A DNA stretch of 64,000 bases from Cryptosporangium minutisporangium (GTDB lineage: Bacteria > Actinomycetota > Actinomycetes > Mycobacteriales > Cryptosporangiaceae). Below are positions 16,442 to 24,800 of the stretch, one piece after another. The notes under the pieces are model-generated. The model saw nothing but the letters and a program-made list of their open reading frames with translations. It had not been told where the DNA came from and did no database searches. The stretch's first letter is position 1, and each line of letters opens with the position of its first letter. The DNA is taken from positions 1 to 64,000 of the forward strand of contig NZ_BAAAYN010000029.1 of the NCBI RefSeq assembly GCF_039536245.1. Direction: 5' to 3'. The translations under genes were made by a program, and so were the position numbers.

Positions 16442-17338
16442 TCAGGTCCGGGTGCGTTGGGTCACCGCGATGCAGCCCACCACGACCAGTGCGGTGACCG
16501 GAGCGAGCGGCGAGAGGTGCTCGCCCATCAGCAGGACCGCCCACACCAGCGTGAGCAGCGGCTGGGCGAGTTGCAGTTGGCTCGCCTTGGGCACCCCGAT
16601 CAGCGCCATGCCCCGGTACCAGACGACGAACCCGCCGAACTGCGACACGGCCGCGAGGTACGTCATCCCGACGATCGTCGTCGCGGTCAGGTGCACCGGC
16701 TCGGCGACGAGCGCGAGCACGGTGACGAGGGTGCTGATCGGGAGTGCGGCGATCACGCCCCAGGCGATCACTTGCCAGCCCGGCAGGTACGCCGTGAGGC
16801 GGCCGCCCTGGGCGTACCCGGCGGCGCACAGCAGGAGCGCGCCGAGCAGGTAGACGTCGCCGAGCGTCGGAAGCCCGTGGCTCTGCTGCAGTGCGAACCC
16901 GACGACGGCGAGGGCGCCGAGGCCGGCGGCGGCCCAGAACGTGCCGGAGAGCCGTCGCCCGGTCAGCGCGGACGACAGTGCCGCGGTGGCCAGGGGGAGT
17001 ACCCCGATGATGACGGCCGAGTGCGCGGTGGTGGACGTCTGCAGCGCGAGCGTCGTCAGTAGCGGGAAACCGAGCACGCAGCCGACGGCCACCGTGAGCA
17101 GGGCCGGCCAATGGTCCCGGGCAGGCACCGGCACCCGGGCGCCCGCCAGGCAGGCCGCCGCGAGGAGGCCGGCGAGCAGACCGCGGACGCCGGTCGTGGT
17201 CCACGGTCCGAGGCCGTCCAGCGCCCAGACGGTGGCCGGAAAGCTGAACGAGAACGCCGCGACGGCGAGTGCGGCGAGGAGGGTGCCGCTCCGGACCGCT
17301 ACCGCCGCCGGCCGGGTAGCGCTATCTTGTGCTGTCAT
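16442..17338 (-). CDS. EamA/DMT-family transporter
   Basis: This protein has 298 residues with ten predicted membrane helices in two EamA repeats. The repeats start near residue 14 (LLAALAVAAFSFSFPATVWALDGLGPWTTTGVRGLLAGLLAA) and residue 155 (GDVYLLGALLLCAAGYAQG). The family exports amino acids, nucleosides or drugs through the inner membrane. The ATG at 17338 overlaps the oppositely directed MocR start at 17337, which strongly suggests the MocR protein controls this gene. TACCGT on the minus strand 5 bases before the start could be its -10 box. Confidence 0.88.
   Translation of the reverse strand: MTAQDSATRPAAVAVRSGTLLAALAVAAFSFSFPATVWALDGLGPWTTTGVRGLLAGLLAAACLAGARVPVPARDHWPALLTVAVGCVLGFPLLTTLALQTSTTAHSAVIIGVLPLATAALSSALTGRRLSGTFWAAAGLGALAVVGFALQQSHGLPTLGDVYLLGALLLCAAGYAQGGRLTAYLPGWQVIAWGVIAALPISTLVTVLALVAEPVHLTATTIVGMTYLAAVSQFGGFVVWYRGMALIGVPKASQLQLAQPLLTLVWAVLLMGEHLSPLAPVTALVVVGCIAVTQRTRT
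17323..17328 (+). promoter_or_regulatory. candidate -10 box of the MocR gene
   Basis: TATCTT lies 8 bases before the ATG at 17337, inside the first codons of the divergent exporter gene. A transcript beginning at the start codon would be leaderless. Confidence 0.4.
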
Positions 17339-18755
17339 GAAGGACGGTAGCAGTTTCGGCCAGCTGCTCGCTGGGCTGCGCACGGAGCTGAGCCGCTACT
17401 CGGAGGGCGAGAAGCTGCCGTCGAGCCGGGTGCTGGTCCGGCAGTACCAGGTCAGTCCGGTCACGGTGTCCCGAGCCATCGCGGTTCTCGCGGCCGAAGG
17501 GCTCGTCACGTCCCGGCCCGGCGCTGGCGTCTTCAAGGCCTCCGCTCGGCGCGACCGCGGCGCCCTCGGTGACGTCTCCTGGCAGGAGGTGGCGCTCAGC
17601 GCGGACGCGGGCGCCCGGGGAGCGGACGCAGCCAGCGTCCTGGCGACGCTGACCACCCCGCCGCCGGAGGTCATCGACCTCAACGGCGGGTACCTGCACG
17701 CGTCGCTCCAGCCGGAGCGTGCGCTCGCCGCCGCGCTGGCCCGCGCCGGCCGTCGACCCGGCGCCTGGTCACGGCCACCGGTCGAGGGCCTGACCGAGCT
17801 GCGGGCCTGGTTCGCCCGCGACGTGGGGGGACCGGCTGGGCCGCTCGGCGTCCCGGACGTCCTGGTCACCGCGGGAGGGCAGACCGCGCTCACCACCGCG
17901 CTCCGGGCGCTCGCGGTTCCGGGCGCACCGGTGCTGGTCGAATCCCCCACCTACCCGGGCCTGCTCTCGGTGGCCCGCGCTGCCGGGCTGCGCCCGGTAC
18001 CGGTGCCGGTCGACGCCGACGGCGTGCGCACCGATCTGCTCGCGGAGGCGTTCGCCGCCAGCCGGGCCCGGGTGTTCGTCTGCCAGCCGCTGTTCTCCAA
18101 CCCCAGCGGCACGGTGCTGTCCCCGACCCGGCGCACCGAGGTGCTGACCATCGCCCGGGAGGCGGGCGCTTTCGTCGTCGAGGACGACTTCGCGCGTCGC
18201 CTCGTGCACGCCGACTCCCCGCCGCTTCCCCGTCCGCTCGCCGCCGACGATCCGGACGGCGTCGTCGTCCACGTGCGGTCGCTGACCAAGGCGGCGTCAC
18301 CCAGCCTGCGCATCGGGGCGTTGACCGCGCGCGGACCAGCGTTGGAGCGCCTCCGGGCGATTCAAGTCGTCGACAGCCTCTTCGTTCCCCGGCCACTGCA
18401 GGAGGTGGCACTCGAGCTCGTCGGCTCACCGGCCTGGGCGAGCCACCTCCGGACGCTCGCGGCTGCACTGCGCGACCGCCGCACGGCGCTGGTCGACGCG
18501 CTCGCCGAGCTCCGGCCGGATCGGACGCCACGCGGCGGCTACCACCTGTGGATCCGGCTGCCGGACGGCACCGACGAGCGGGCGGTCGCCGCGACCGCGC
18601 TCCGGGCCGGTGTGGCGGTCACCCCGGGCGGCCCGTACTTCGCCGCCGAAGCGCCCGCCCCGTATCTGCGGCTCAGCTACGTCAGCACACCCGGAACCGC
18701 GCAGCTGGAGGAGGGTGCCGGCCGCCTGCGCGTGGCCTTGCGGCCGTACGGTTGA
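17337..18755 (+). CDS. MocR-type (GntR/aminotransferase) transcriptional regulator
   Basis: This protein has 472 residues. A GntR winged helix is at about 5-75 (GEKLPSSRVLVRQYQVSPVTVSRAIAVLAAEGLVTSRPGAGVF). It is joined to a fold-type I aminotransferase-like domain at about 100-470. The PLP lysine is K318 in VRSLTKAASPSLRIG, with NPSGTVLSP and VVEDDFARRL lining the cofactor site. MocR regulators use PLP or its adducts as effectors and often control the divergent gene, here an EamA exporter. Its start codon overlaps the exporter start (CATG at 17336-17339). Confidence 0.92.
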   Translation: MKDGSSFGQLLAGLRTELSRYSEGEKLPSSRVLVRQYQVSPVTVSRAIAVLAAEGLVTSRPGAGVFKASARRDRGALGDVSWQEVALSADAGARGADAASVLATLTTPPPEVIDLNGGYLHASLQPERALAAALARAGRRPGAWSRPPVEGLTELRAWFARDVGGPAGPLGVPDVLVTAGGQTALTTALRALAVPGAPVLVESPTYPGLLSVARAAGLRPVPVPVDADGVRTDLLAEAFAASRARVFVCQPLFSNPSGTVLSPTRRTEVLTIAREAGAFVVEDDFARRLVHADSPPLPRPLAADDPDGVVVHVRSLTKAASPSLRIGALTARGPALERLRAIQVVDSLFVPRPLQEVALELVGSPAWASHLRTLAAALRDRRTALVDALAELRPDRTPRGGYHLWIRLPDGTDERAVAATALRAGVAVTPGGPYFAAEAPAPYLRLSYVSTPGTAQLEEGAGRLRVALRPYG

Positions 18756-18763
18756 GTGCTCGC

Positions 18764-19402
18764 ATGAGGACGGTTGGACGGATAGCGGTGGCCGGATGCT
18801 CGGTCGTCGGAGTGGGTCTCGTGCTGGTCGGGCTGCAGGGGCTGCCCGGAGTACTGACCGGCGGCGATTACCTGCTCAATCCCGGCGAGTACGCGGTACT
18901 CAACCGCGTGTTCGAGCATCCGTTCCTGCTGGCGACCGGCGGCGTCGTGCTGCTGCTGGTGGCGATGGCGATCGGCGTCCGGCGTCGTTTCGTACGGTTC
19001 GGGGCGCTCGGCGTCGCGGGCCTGCTGGTGGCGTTCGGGCTCTGGCTCGGCTTCCCCCTCTCGTCGGAGCCCGGTCTGCCGACCGCCGGTCGGCAGACCG
19101 TCGAACACCGGTCGCCGGACGGGCGCTACACCGCCGCCGTCACCCGCTGGGGGAAGCTGCAGGGGCCGGCCTGGCTCGTCGTCGTCCGGTCGAACGACGG
19201 CCTGTGGAGCCGCGAGCACCTGGTCGGGTGCGTCGACGGCAACGGCGGGCTGGGCCTCGACCGTGTGGCGTGGGTGGATCCGACGACGCTCCGGCTCTAC
19301 CGGAGCGACGAGGAGGAGTACGACTTCCGTCTCGACGCGACGACCGGCGCGCCCGACCACGAGCTGTACGGCGGCGACGTGGACGCCTGTTACCAGCTCT
19401 AA
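18764..19402 (+). CDS. membrane protein with soluble C-terminal domain
   Basis: This protein has 212 residues from the ATG at 18764. Three hydrophobic segments span the first 105 residues (VAGCSVVGVGLVLVGL, LLATGGVVLLLVAMAIGV, LGVAGLLVAFGLWLGF). An outside beta-rich domain follows (HRSPDGRYTAAVTRWGKLQG and DRVAWVDPTTLRLYRSDEEEY) with paired cysteines (CVDGNG and DACYQL). The domain reads like one propeller-type repeat, but no family is certain. It follows the MocR gene by 8 bases. Confidence 0.6.
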   Translation: MRTVGRIAVAGCSVVGVGLVLVGLQGLPGVLTGGDYLLNPGEYAVLNRVFEHPFLLATGGVVLLLVAMAIGVRRRFVRFGALGVAGLLVAFGLWLGFPLSSEPGLPTAGRQTVEHRSPDGRYTAAVTRWGKLQGPAWLVVVRSNDGLWSREHLVGCVDGNGGLGLDRVAWVDPTTLRLYRSDEEEYDFRLDATTGAPDHELYGGDVDACYQL

Positions 19403-19501
19403 CCTGGTCCGCCGCGCCGACGTCCTCCGGCACAAGTGAATCATTACGACATACCGCCCGATAACATCCACTGAGACGATCACGGGCGCAGGGGGGAAGT
19501 G

Positions 19502-21232
19502 ATGGGCGGCAACGCTGGGCGGGTGGCAGCAAAGCCGGAAACCGGGAGTGTTGTCGCGCCGTCGCCGGCCGAACTCGCGCGCCGCCTCGCTCACCCGTCG
19601 ATCCGGGCTCCGTTGGCGGTCGCCCTCACCAACGCGGAGGGCTACATCGAATGGGTCAATCCGGCGTTCTCTCGACAGACCGGCTACGCGGCCGGCGAGG
19701 TGATCGGACGCGATCGTCTTGATCTTTTTCGCGGTGCCGTGCTGAGAACGGGGGAGTTGGACCGAATTCGGCAGGCAATGGCGAGCGGCCAACTGATCGA
19801 GGCGGAGTTCCAAACTCTCACCCGGACCGGACAGCCGTACTGGGTTTCCTGTGTTGTCGCGCCGTCGGAGGAAGACGGTGAGGCGCGGTCCTTTGTCTTC
19901 GCCGAGGAAGACATCACCCAGCGGCGGCGGAGTGACGATGCCGCGCGCGCGGCGATCCAACGCGCGGAAGCGTTGGCCGATACGCTGAGCGCGGAACGCG
20001 AGTTGTTGGTGAGCGTGCTCTCGACGATTCCGCACGTCGTATTCTGGAAAGACGCGGAGAACCGGTATCTGGGATGCAACGAAGCATTTCTCCGATTGCG
20101 CGGAATCGCGTCGGAGAAGGCGCTCGTCGGACACACCGAAGCGGAGCTCCCGGACGGCGACGACTTCGTCGACACGATCCGCAGACTGGAGAAGAAGGTC
20201 GTATCGGCCGGGGAGCCGGTCGTCGACCACTCGATCGTGGTCACCGATCCCGACGGCAGGCAGCGCACCATGCTGCTCAGCATTCTTCCGCGCTACGGAC
20301 AGCATTCCGGCATGGACGGTGTGATCGGCGTCTGCGCCGACGTGACCCAGGCGAGCGAACTCGAACGGCAGTTGGCGCAGGCGACGCGCTTGGAGGCCGT
20401 CGGTCAGCTGGCTGCCGGGTTGGCACACGAGATCAATACGCCGGTGCAGTACGTCTCGGACAACGTGCTGTTCCTCGCCGACTCGGTGGGGGACATGCTC
20501 AACCTGGTGCAGTCGGTGGCGACCGCGGTGGGCGCCGCGGACGACGGCGCCGCGGAGGCGGATTACGAGGAACGGTGTCGAACGATCCGGTCGCTGGTCG
20601 GGAGCGTCGACCTGGAATTTCTGAAAGGCGAGATACCGGGCGCGCTGGAGCAGACGCTGGAAGGCGTCGGCCGGGTCGGTGAGATCGTCCGGGCGATGAA
20701 AGAATTCTCTCATCCGGGCCAGGGGCGGTCCGACACCGATCTCAATCGCGCGGTCGAGACCACGGTCCAGGTGAGTCGGAACGAATGGAAATACATCGCG
20801 GAGCTCGACCTGGACCTCGACCCGGCGGTGGGAATGGTTCCTTGCTACGAGGGCGAGCTGAAGCAGGTGATTCTCAACCTCATCGTGAATGCCGCGCACG
20901 CGGTGGAAGCCGCCCGGCCCGGCGAGATGGGGCGCATCGAGGTGGCCACGCGACGCGCCGAGAACGAGGTCCTGGTCTCCGTGGGTGACAACGGAACCGG
21001 CATGGACGAGGCGACCCGCGCCCGGATCTTCGACCCGTTCTTCACCACCAAAGGGGTGGGGAAAGGAACCGGGCAGGGATTGTCGATGGCGCACAACTGC
21101 ATCGTCGGCAAGCACGGTGGTGCGATCGAGGTGACGTCGGAGGTCGGCCGGGGATCGACGTTCACGATCCGGCTGCCCCTCGTCGCGCCGGATGCGGAGC
21201 CACCGGGGGTCGACAGCGACGACATCTTCTGA
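19502..21232 (+). CDS. PAS-domain sensor histidine kinase
   Basis: This protein has 576 residues and no membrane helix, so it is a cytoplasmic sensor. PAS 1 is at about 25-140 (ALTNAEGYIEWVNPAFSRQTGYAAGEVIGR), then a coiled-coil-like linker. PAS 2 is at about 170-285 (IPHVVFWKDAENRYLGCNEAFLRLRGI). The phospho-accepting His309 lies in GLAHEINTPVQYV. ATP-site boxes are LNLIVNAAHAV (N), GDNGTGMD (G1), IFDPFFTTK (F) and GTGQGLS (G2). The insertion between the H box and N box is long. No response regulator is adjacent, so this is an orphan kinase. ATG 19502 is preferred over GTG 19499 because of spacing to GGGGGGAAG. Confidence 0.92.
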   Translation: MGGNAGRVAAKPETGSVVAPSPAELARRLAHPSIRAPLAVALTNAEGYIEWVNPAFSRQTGYAAGEVIGRDRLDLFRGAVLRTGELDRIRQAMASGQLIEAEFQTLTRTGQPYWVSCVVAPSEEDGEARSFVFAEEDITQRRRSDDAARAAIQRAEALADTLSAERELLVSVLSTIPHVVFWKDAENRYLGCNEAFLRLRGIASEKALVGHTEAELPDGDDFVDTIRRLEKKVVSAGEPVVDHSIVVTDPDGRQRTMLLSILPRYGQHSGMDGVIGVCADVTQASELERQLAQATRLEAVGQLAAGLAHEINTPVQYVSDNVLFLADSVGDMLNLVQSVATAVGAADDGAAEADYEERCRTIRSLVGSVDLEFLKGEIPGALEQTLEGVGRVGEIVRAMKEFSHPGQGRSDTDLNRAVETTVQVSRNEWKYIAELDLDLDPAVGMVPCYEGELKQVILNLIVNAAHAVEAARPGEMGRIEVATRRAENEVLVSVGDNGTGMDEATRARIFDPFFTTKGVGKGTGQGLSMAHNCIVGKHGGAIEVTSEVGRGSTFTIRLPLVAPDAEPPGVDSDDIF

Positions 21233-21275
21233 GGCCGTCCTTCCCGGCGGGTGCCGGAGCTGCGAGGCTGACCCG

Positions 21276-22421
21276 GTGCCGGACACCGAACCGTCGACCT
21301 CCGGCGTTCCCCCGGTAGACGCCGACGCGCTGAACACCGCCGCTGCGGAGGCACTGCGGGCACGGTTCGGGCCGCTCACGCTCACCGAACTGACGCCGTT
21401 GGCGGGCAGTACGAGGGCGCGGGTGTTCCGGGCCCGTCTCGTCGGCCGCGCGGGCGTACCCACATCGGTGATCGTCAAGGCCCCGGTCGCGGTGGCGCCG
21501 CCGCGCGAACGGGTCGCGCTCGACGTCCTCACCCGCGCCGGTGTACCGGGGGTTCCGGAGCTGCTGGCCGCCGCGGACGTGCCCGAGTTGCTCGTCCTGG
21601 CAGATGCCGGGACCGGCTCCTCGCTCGCCGATCGTCTCATCGGCTCCGATCCGGACGCCGCCGGCCGGGCCGTGCTGGTCTGGGCGGAGGCGATGGCGAG
21701 GTTCCAGGCCGCGACGGTCGCGCTCGGGCCGACGTTCACCGACGCGCTGGCGGCGCTGACGCCGCTCGGACCGCCGCCCACCGAGCTCACCCGCGAGCTG
21801 TTGTCCTCCGCCGCGGCCGGTCTCGTCGAGTATCTGCCACGCTTGGGCGTAATCCCACGCCCGGCCGCGCTGGACGCGCTCCGGCAGCTGGCCGACGGAC
21901 TCGACCCGGACGCGTACACCCTCGACCCCGGGGACGCGTGCCCGGACAACAACGTCGAGACCGCCGAGGGGCTGGTCCTCATCGACTTCGAGTTCGCCGA
22001 GTACCGCCACGCCGGGTGGCAGGCGGCCTACCTGCGGGTGCCGTGGCCCAGCTGCTGGTGCAGCTGGCGGCTGCCGGCGGCGGTCGCCGACCGCGCTCTC
22101 GACACCTGGCGCCGGACGCTCGCCCCAGCGCTGCCGGCGATCGCGTCCGACCGGTTCGACCGAGAACTGGAGCTGATCGTGGCGGGCTGGATCCTGCTCT
22201 CGGTGAGCTGGTTCCTGCCGGCGGCACTGGACGGCGACGCGTCGACGACCAGCACGGGCCGTCCCCGACCGACCCGGCGCCAGCTGATCCAGCACCGTCT
22301 CGGGCAGCTCGCACGGGCGGAGGAGCCCGGTGAGCTGGTCGCGCTCGCCGCCGAGGCGCACGCGGCCACGGAACGCGCGTGGGGAAGGGTGCCGCTCCCG
22401 CTGGCTCCCGCCTGGCGCTGA
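21276..22421 (+). CDS. aminoglycoside phosphotransferase/kinase-fold protein
   Basis: This protein has 381 residues from the GTG at 21276. The N-lobe has TPLAGSTRARVFRARLV and the ATP lysine in VIVKAPV. The catalytic segment is altered: GDACPDNNVETAEGLVLIDFEFAEYRHAGW carries the D-x-x-x-x-N and the IDFE metal motif of APH-like kinases, with GDACPDNN replacing the more usual HGDLHPGN. It probably phosphorylates a small molecule, substrate unknown. It follows the histidine kinase closely and ends at a strong two-way terminator. Confidence 0.75.
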   Translation: MPDTEPSTSGVPPVDADALNTAAAEALRARFGPLTLTELTPLAGSTRARVFRARLVGRAGVPTSVIVKAPVAVAPPRERVALDVLTRAGVPGVPELLAAADVPELLVLADAGTGSSLADRLIGSDPDAAGRAVLVWAEAMARFQAATVALGPTFTDALAALTPLGPPPTELTRELLSSAAAGLVEYLPRLGVIPRPAALDALRQLADGLDPDAYTLDPGDACPDNNVETAEGLVLIDFEFAEYRHAGWQAAYLRVPWPSCWCSWRLPAAVADRALDTWRRTLAPALPAIASDRFDRELELIVAGWILLSVSWFLPAALDGDASTTSTGRPRPTRRQLIQHRLGQLARAEEPGELVALAAEAHAATERAWGRVPLPLAPAWR

Positions 22422-22434
22422 TCGCACGAACCGG

Positions 22435-22470
22435 GCCGGGACACTCCCCGCCACGGGGGAGTGTCCCGGC
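22435..22470. terminator. strong hairpin between convergent genes
   Basis: A perfect 15-base stem (GCCGGGACACTCCCC with its complement) closes a 6-base loop. It lies between the stops at 22421 (plus) and 22483 (minus), where a two-way terminator would be expected. There is no U-run, as is common in actinomycetes. Confidence 0.75.
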
Positions 22471-22482
22471 CTGGGTGGCGGG

Positions 22483-23337
22483 TCAGCGGTTGGTGCGGCC
22501 CAGGTCCACCGGTAGCTGAACGCCGGTGACGTGACGCGCTTCGTCGGACGCGATCCAGGCGACCGCCGCCGCGATGTCGTCGGCCTCGCTGATCTGCGTC
22601 GGCAGGCTGCCCATGTACAGCAGGCCGTGCTGCGGCATGGTGGGGAGCAGGGTGGAGATCTCGGTCATCTGCAGACCGGTGTTCACGCCGAACGGGTGCA
22701 CGGAGTTGACCCGGATCCGGTACTCCGCGAGCTCGTTGGCGAGCGTCTTCGCCAGGCCGGTGACGCCGTGCTTCGCCGCGACGTAGTCGGCGAGCAGCGG
22801 CAGCCCCACCAGACCGGCGACCGAGCTGGTGAACGTGATCGACCCGCCGGTGCCCTGCTCGATCATGATCGGGATCGCCGCCTTGGCGGTGTGGAACGCG
22901 CCGGTGAGGTTGATGTCGATCGTCGTCTTCCAATGCTCGGCGTCGATCTCCCACGCCCGGGCGGCGCTCGTCATGCCGGCGTTGGCGATCACCACGTCGA
23001 GGCGGCCGAGCTCGGCGACCCCCGCTTCGACCGCGGCCTTGACGCCGTCGAAGTCGCGGATGTCGGTCTGGCTGGTCACGATGCGCCGGTCCAGCTTCTC
23101 GACCAGGCGGACGGTCTCGGCGAGGTCCTCCGGCGTCGACCCTGCGTAGGTCGTCGTCGGTAAGTCCGCGCAGATGTCCAGCGCGATGATGTCGGCGCCC
23201 TCGGCGGCCAGGCGGATGGCCTCGGCCCGGCCCTGTCCGCGGGCGGCGCCGGTCACGAACGCGACCTTGCCCTCGAAGCGCCGCGCGATCGGGGTGTTCG
23301 GGACCGGCGGTTCCGGAACCGGGTTCGGGGTGGTCAT
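22483..23337 (-). CDS. mycofactocin-coupled SDR family oxidoreductase
   Basis: This protein has 284 residues. The NAD motif is TGAARGQGRAEAIRLAAEGA followed by IIALDIC, the ARGQGR signature of SDRs that keep NAD bound and use mycofactocin as electron acceptor (carveol dehydrogenase-like, TIGR03971-type). NAGMTS, the serine in FTSSVAG and the Y-x-x-x-K in YVAAKHG complete the active site. Such enzymes oxidise alcohols, often terpenoid or sterol-like. It is divergent from a LacI regulator with a good operator between, and so is likely inducible. Confidence 0.88.
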   Translation of the reverse strand: MTTPNPVPEPPVPNTPIARRFEGKVAFVTGAARGQGRAEAIRLAAEGADIIALDICADLPTTTYAGSTPEDLAETVRLVEKLDRRIVTSQTDIRDFDGVKAAVEAGVAELGRLDVVIANAGMTSAARAWEIDAEHWKTTIDINLTGAFHTAKAAIPIMIEQGTGGSITFTSSVAGLVGLPLLADYVAAKHGVTGLAKTLANELAEYRIRVNSVHPFGVNTGLQMTEISTLLPTMPQHGLLYMGSLPTQISEADDIAAAVAWIASDEARHVTGVQLPVDLGRTNR

Positions 23338-23368
23338 GGGGGTCGTCTCCTTCTGTCGCCGACCTACA

Positions 23369-23382
23369 CTAAATCGCTTTAG
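23369..23382. promoter_or_regulatory. LacI-type operator
   Basis: CTAAATCGCTTTAG is a 14-base palindrome with the central CG typical of LacI/GalR sites and only one mismatched pair. It lies in the 88-base gap between the divergent SDR and LacI genes. Confidence 0.75.
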
Positions 23383-23425
23383 CTGACGGTACGGTACGGG
23401 GGGACGCGAGAGGAAGGGGTGAGTT

Positions 23426-24358
23426 GTGCCGCGATCGAGGGTCACGCTGGCCGACGTGGCCCGGCGCAGCGGGGTCTCCCCGGCGACGGTGAGCTTCGTG
23501 CTGAACCGGGTGACCGGGCAGACCATCCCGGCAGCCACGCAGGAGCGGGTCCGCCGCGCCGCCGAGGAACTCGGGTACGTCCCGCACGGCATCGCGCGGG
23601 CGCTCCGGGAAGGCACCTCGCGGCTGGTGCTGCTCAACGTCGGGCAGCTGCCGCGGCGCACCAGCCTGGAGGGGTTCGTCGACGGGCTGGACGAGGAGCT
23701 CACCCGGCTCGGCCACGCGCTCCTCGTCCGCTACGGCGACCGTCCCGGCGACTCGCTGCGCCGCGTCGTCGAGGCGACCTCACCGCGCGCAGTGCTCGAC
23801 CTCGCGCGGCTCTACGCGTCCGATGATCCGGACGCCCACGACGGCGGGTGGCTCACCGGGCTCGCGGCGCACACGCTGACCCAGATCGGCTACCTCGTCC
23901 GGCGCGGGCACACCGCGCTCGGGTTCGTGCTGCCGGCGGACCCACGGGTCGCGCGCCTGGCGCAGCTGCGCTGGGAGCAGGCCCGGACGGCGGCCGGCGC
24001 GCTCGGGCTGCCGGAGCCCGTCGCGTTCACCGTCGCGGCGGACCGCGCGGAGACGCGGGAACGGCTGCGGGACTTCCGGCGCGCGCATCCCGCGGTGAGC
24101 GCGGTCGCCGCCTGCGACGACGACGTCGCGATCCGGACGCTGGTCGCGCTGGCGGACCTCGGCCTCTCCGCACCCGCCGATCTGGCGGTCATCGGGTTCG
24201 ACGACACGGAGTACGCGGCCCTCTGGACCCCCGCGCTGACCACCGTCCGGATCGAGGCGGTGGCGTACGGGCGATGCGCGGCGCGGCACGCGCTCGGCCT
24301 CGATCCGGGGCCGTTGCCGCCGGACCCGGCGACCGTGGTCGAGCGCGAGTCGGCGTAG
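23426..24358 (+). CDS. LacI family transcriptional regulator
   Basis: This protein has 310 residues. The HTH and hinge are at residues 1-60: VTLADVARRSGVSPATVSFVLNRVTG, then AATQERVRRAAEELGYVPHGIARAL. The periplasmic-binding-like effector domain follows, but with an unusually degenerate first subdomain. It ends with DLAVIGFDDTEYAALWTPALTTVRIE, the family signature. It starts with a GTG after GAGGAAGGGG. Divergent from the mycofactocin-type SDR, it probably represses both through the site at 23369-23382. The inducer may be the SDR substrate rather than a sugar. Confidence 0.92.
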   Translation: MPRSRVTLADVARRSGVSPATVSFVLNRVTGQTIPAATQERVRRAAEELGYVPHGIARALREGTSRLVLLNVGQLPRRTSLEGFVDGLDEELTRLGHALLVRYGDRPGDSLRRVVEATSPRAVLDLARLYASDDPDAHDGGWLTGLAAHTLTQIGYLVRRGHTALGFVLPADPRVARLAQLRWEQARTAAGALGLPEPVAFTVAADRAETRERLRDFRRAHPAVSAVAACDDDVAIRTLVALADLGLSAPADLAVIGFDDTEYAALWTPALTTVRIEAVAYGRCAARHALGLDPGPLPPDPATVVERESA

Positions 24359-24373
24359 CGCCCGTGTGGTGGG

Positions 24374-24748
24374 CTACGCCTCCGCCCACACCCCCAGCTC
24401 GTTGCCGGTCGGGTCGGTGAAGTGGAAGCGGCGCCCACCGGGGAAGTCGTAGGGGCCGTTCACGACGGTGCCACCGGCGTTGCGCACCGCCTCGACGGAC
24501 CGGTCGAGGTCGGTGGAGAACAGCAGCACCAGCGGGCCGCCGCCCGCGTGGACCTCCGCCTCCGCACGCAAGCCGCCGACCTCTGCGGACCCGCCCTCGG
24601 GGCTCTGGATGCCGGCGTACCCCGGCCCGTAATCGTTGAACTGCCACCCGAACGCGTCGGCGTAGAACCGCTTCGCCGCGGCGAGGTCGGTGACCGGGAG
24701 CTCGATGTAGTCGATGGCGTGGTGCCGGTGTGCGGCCGTCTCGGACAT
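24374..24748 (-). CDS. VOC (glyoxalase/bleomycin-resistance) family protein
   Basis: This protein has 124 residues, a single VOC fold of two beta-alpha-beta-beta-beta modules. HHAIDYIELPVTDLAAAKRFYADAFGWQFNDYG opens the first, and HFTDPTGNELGVW closes the second with the conserved glutamate metal ligand. Members bind a divalent metal and act on or sequester small electrophiles. The substrate is unknown. A longer frame upstream is ignored because the family starts at this ATG. Confidence 0.85.
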   Translation of the reverse strand: MSETAAHRHHAIDYIELPVTDLAAAKRFYADAFGWQFNDYGPGYAGIQSPEGGSAEVGGLRAEAEVHAGGGPLVLLFSTDLDRSVEAVRNAGGTVVNGPYDFPGGRRFHFTDPTGNELGVWAEA

Positions 24749-24800
24749 GAACCCGATTCTGCGCGCCCGGTACGACACTTCCGCCGCGCCGCGCGTGTTC

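Noticed and set aside
18677-21982. Long minus-strand ORF of 1101 codons
   Set aside because: It is the antisense shadow of the MocR end, a membrane protein, the histidine kinase and the start of the kinase-fold gene, all with clear domains on the plus strand.
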